This document shows positions 11,909 through 13,819 of a DNA stretch of 13,819 nucleotides, piece after piece. Source of the stretch: JAUXEH01 sp965602945 (GTDB taxonomy: Bacteria > Acidobacteriota > Aminicenantia > Aminicenantales > Aminicenantaceae); NCBI GenBank assembly GCA_965602945.1, contig CBFDBC010000084.1, forward strand, positions 1-13,819, read 5' to 3'. Each line of letters begins with the position of its first letter. Within the stretch, counting starts at the first letter, position 1. The notes under the pieces are model-generated. The model saw only the letters and a program-made list of their open reading frames with translations. It made no database searches and was not told where the DNA came from. Position numbers and translations under genes: made by a program.

Positions 11909-13819
11909 ATGCCCAAGAAACACGATCAACTCTTGTGGACCCTTGTCCTGATGGTAGCCTTGACGATTCCCGGCTCGGCCGCCGCTCAGGCGGATGCGGC
12001 CAAGAAGCCGCTGAGCCATGATGTTTATGATTCCTGGAGATCCATTGTCCGGCCCCAGATCTCGGCCGACGGGGAATGGATCCTGTATGTGGAAACACCT
12101 CAGAAGGGAGAGGCGGAACTGGTGGTATTGAACGTCAAAAGCCGGGAAGAATTCCGGTATGCGGTCGGTTTCTCCGGAGAGGGGACGGATTCCGAGAGGG
12201 CGGCCGCCGCACAGTTCACATTCGACGGCACACATGTGGCCTTCCTGATCTCCCCCACTCGGGAAGAGGTGAAACAAGCAAAAAAGAGTAAGAAGGCACG
12301 CGAACGGACCAGGGAAAGATCAGGGGAGGAAGAGGAAGACCAGCCCAAGAAGAAGCTCGGCATCATGGACCTGTCCGACGGAAAGGTGACGGAGATCGAA
12401 CGGGTCAAGAGCTTCAAGATGCCCGAGGAAGCCGGAGGCTGGGTGGCGTATTTGAAGGAAGAGGCGCCCAAACCCAAGGATGAAGCCGAAAAGACGGCGG
12501 AAGGAGAAGCCGAAGAAGAAGAAAAGAAAAAGAAAGAGAAGAAATTCGGGACCGAGCTGGTCCTGCGTGCACTCAGGGACGGCAGCGAGACCACGTTCAC
12601 CTCTGTCATGGATTACCTGGTCACCAAGGACGGCCGGAACCTGCTCTACACCATGTCCCGCAAGGATGAGCCCGGTACCGACGGGGTCTACCTCCTCAAG
12701 CCGGGTCAGAAGGAGAGCACGGCCCTGCTGACAGGAGAGGGTAACTACTCCAAGTGGGCCCTGGATGAAGAGGAAACCCGGCTGGCCTTCCTGACCGACC
12801 GGGATGATTTCGATGCGGACGAGCCGACCTTCAACCTGTACGGATGCAGGATCGGGGATCCCGAGGCGCAATTGTGGGTCTCGCACGCCTCGACTGCGGG
12901 ATTCCCTGAGGGAATGGTGGTGAGCGACAAGTCCGATGTGTCCTTCAGCGATGACGGAAGCGTCGTACTCTTCGGTATCAAGGAGAATCCCGAGCCCAAG
13001 AAAGGCGACGAGGAAGAGACGGAGGAGGAGGCTAAGTTCGACCTGTGGCACTGGAACGATCCCTATCCCCAGCCCCAACAGAAGATCATGGCTCAGAGGG
13101 TCCGGGATAACACCTGGGAGTCCGTCTTTCACATCGCGGATAAAACATTCGTCAAACTGGCCGACGAGACCATCCCGGATGTGAGCCTGTCCGACAGCGG
13201 ACGAGTGGGTTTTGCCGTCACCATCTGGCCCTACACAAAACGGGTTTCCTATTTCGGTTCGTTTTCTGATATCTATGTGGTCGATCCCAAGACCGGGGAA
13301 AAAACGCTGGTGAAAAAAGACCTGTACGGAAGGGCCAGTCTCTCGCCCAACGCGAAGTACGTCTACTGGTTCCAGGGCGCTGACTGGTTCATTCACGACA
13401 TCGCCGCCGGCTCCACCAAGAACGTGACCGCCGGCCTGGGTGTGCGCTTCGACCGGGAGGACCATGACACGCCCAATCCAGCCCGGGGATATGGAACGGC
13501 CGGCTGGACGGACGGGGATGCCGCTCTCCTGGTCTATGACCGCACCGACATCTGGGAGATCAAACCAGACGGCAGCGGATCCCGCATGATCACCGAAGGC
13601 TTCGGACGTGAGAACGGCCTCTCGTTCCGATATTCCCGCCTGGACAGGGAGGAGAAGACCATAGATCCCGGGAAGGCCCTCCTCCTCGCCGCCACGAACG
13701 AGCAGACCATGGCCCATGGATTCTACACCGACCAGGTCGACGGAACGGCCGAGCCCCGCAGGCTCCTCATGGCGGACAAGAGTTTCGGTTTTCCGCAGAA
13801 AGCCAAGGAGGCCGATGTG
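11909..13819 (+). CDS. S9-family (prolyl oligopeptidase-like) exported peptidase, 3' end outside the window
   Basis: The first 637 residues are visible and the frame is open at the edge. ATG 11909 follows TAGGAGG at six bases. The signal peptide (KKHDQ, hydrophobic core, SAAAQ at about residue 27) predicts export to the periplasm. SHDVYDSWRSIVRPQISADG (36-55) is the typical opening of the beta-propeller in S9 peptidases of Bacteroidetes/Acidobacteriota type. Propeller-blade motifs recur (FTFDGTHVAFLIS, WALDEEETRLAFLTDRDDFD, VSFSDDGSVVLFGIKE, ASLSPNAKYVYWFQG). Lys/Glu-rich inserts occur at about 117-149, 183-213 and again around 365-375. The alpha/beta-hydrolase domain with the Ser-Asp-His triad should lie beyond the window, so activity cannot be confirmed. 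Family members cleave peptides after proline or other residues and often serve peptide scavenging. A long reverse-strand frame over this gene is a codon-bias shadow. Confidence 0.9.
   Translation, partial: MPKKHDQLLWTLVLMVALTIPGSAAAQADAAKKPLSHDVYDSWRSIVRPQISADGEWILYVETPQKGEAELVVLNVKSREEFRYAVGFSGEGTDSERAAAAQFTFDGTHVAFLISPTREEVKQAKKSKKARERTRERSGEEEEDQPKKKLGIMDLSDGKVTEIERVKSFKMPEEAGGWVAYLKEEAPKPKDEAEKTAEGEAEEEEKKKKEKKFGTELVLRALRDGSETTFTSVMDYLVTKDGRNLLYTMSRKDEPGTDGVYLLKPGQKESTALLTGEGNYSKWALDEEETRLAFLTDRDDFDADEPTFNLYGCRIGDPEAQLWVSHASTAGFPEGMVVSDKSDVSFSDDGSVVLFGIKENPEPKKGDEEETEEEAKFDLWHWNDPYPQPQQKIMAQRVRDNTWESVFHIADKTFVKLADETIPDVSLSDSGRVGFAVTIWPYTKRVSYFGSFSDIYVVDPKTGEKTLVKKDLYGRASLSPNAKYVYWFQGADWFIHDIAAGSTKNVTAGLGVRFDREDHDTPNPARGYGTAGWTDGDAALLVYDRTDIWEIKPDGSGSRMITEGFGRENGLSFRYSRLDREEKTIDPGKALLLAATNEQTMAHGFYTDQVDGTAEPRRLLMADKSFGFPQKAKEADV

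Noticed and set aside
12320..13717. Long open reading frame of 465 codons on the minus strand
   Set aside because: It lies wholly antisense to the S9 peptidase, has no recognisable domain, and its repetitive Leu/Phe-rich part mirrors the Lys/Glu-rich inserts of the sense gene. It is a codon-bias shadow.

Overview
The window is G+C-rich, densely coded bacterial chromosome. Three predicted outer-membrane beta-barrels, two lipoproteins and several signal peptides point to a diderm. The combination of an S9 peptidase with Lys/Glu-rich inserts, a DUF4136 lipoprotein, a DUF4870 protein and many envelope proteins fits Acidobacteriota or Aminicenantota-like bacteria. That placement is inference from gene style, not a marker-gene result. 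Good sigma70-type -35/-10 pairs and Shine-Dalgarno sites are visible at several genes. I saw no tRNA, rRNA, CRISPR array, insertion sequence or phage gene.

Layout, left to right. Positions 1-808 (-) hold the 5' part of an exported protein with an atypical kinase-like signature, cut by the window edge. Positions 1067-2380 (+) encode myo-inositol-1-phosphate synthase. Two small outer-membrane barrels follow in tandem (2575-3147 and 3182-3814, +). A DUF4136 lipoprotein (3865-4416, -) converges on them. It shares a 302-base divergent promoter region with a third small barrel (4719-5297, +), whose leader RNA would begin with a perfect GC-rich stem-loop. Downstream of that barrel is an unusual exported LanC-like lipoprotein (5384-6721, +). 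It has seven GxxG motifs and a CCG zinc motif, and it converges at 15 bases on murJ (6737-8362, -).

The right half is one + strand run: a CoA-pyrophosphatase-type Nudix hydrolase (8613-9275), an exported HExxHxxGxxD metzincin-like protease fused to about twelve TPRs (9305-11257), a decayed aminotransferase of which only the head and tail survive (11272-11438), a DUF4870 membrane protein (11472-11825), and the N-terminal 637 residues of an S9-family peptidase (from 11909, cut by the window end).

Most of the content concerns the cell envelope: lipid headgroup precursor (inositol phosphate), lipid II flipping (MurJ), outer-membrane barrels, lipoproteins, and exported proteolysis. The best candidates for undescribed biology are the extracytoplasmic LanC-like lipoprotein with a predicted three-cysteine zinc site, the exported metzincin-TPR fusion and the secreted kinase-like protein. 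The aminotransferase remnant is the clearest sign of recent gene loss, or of an assembly deletion.
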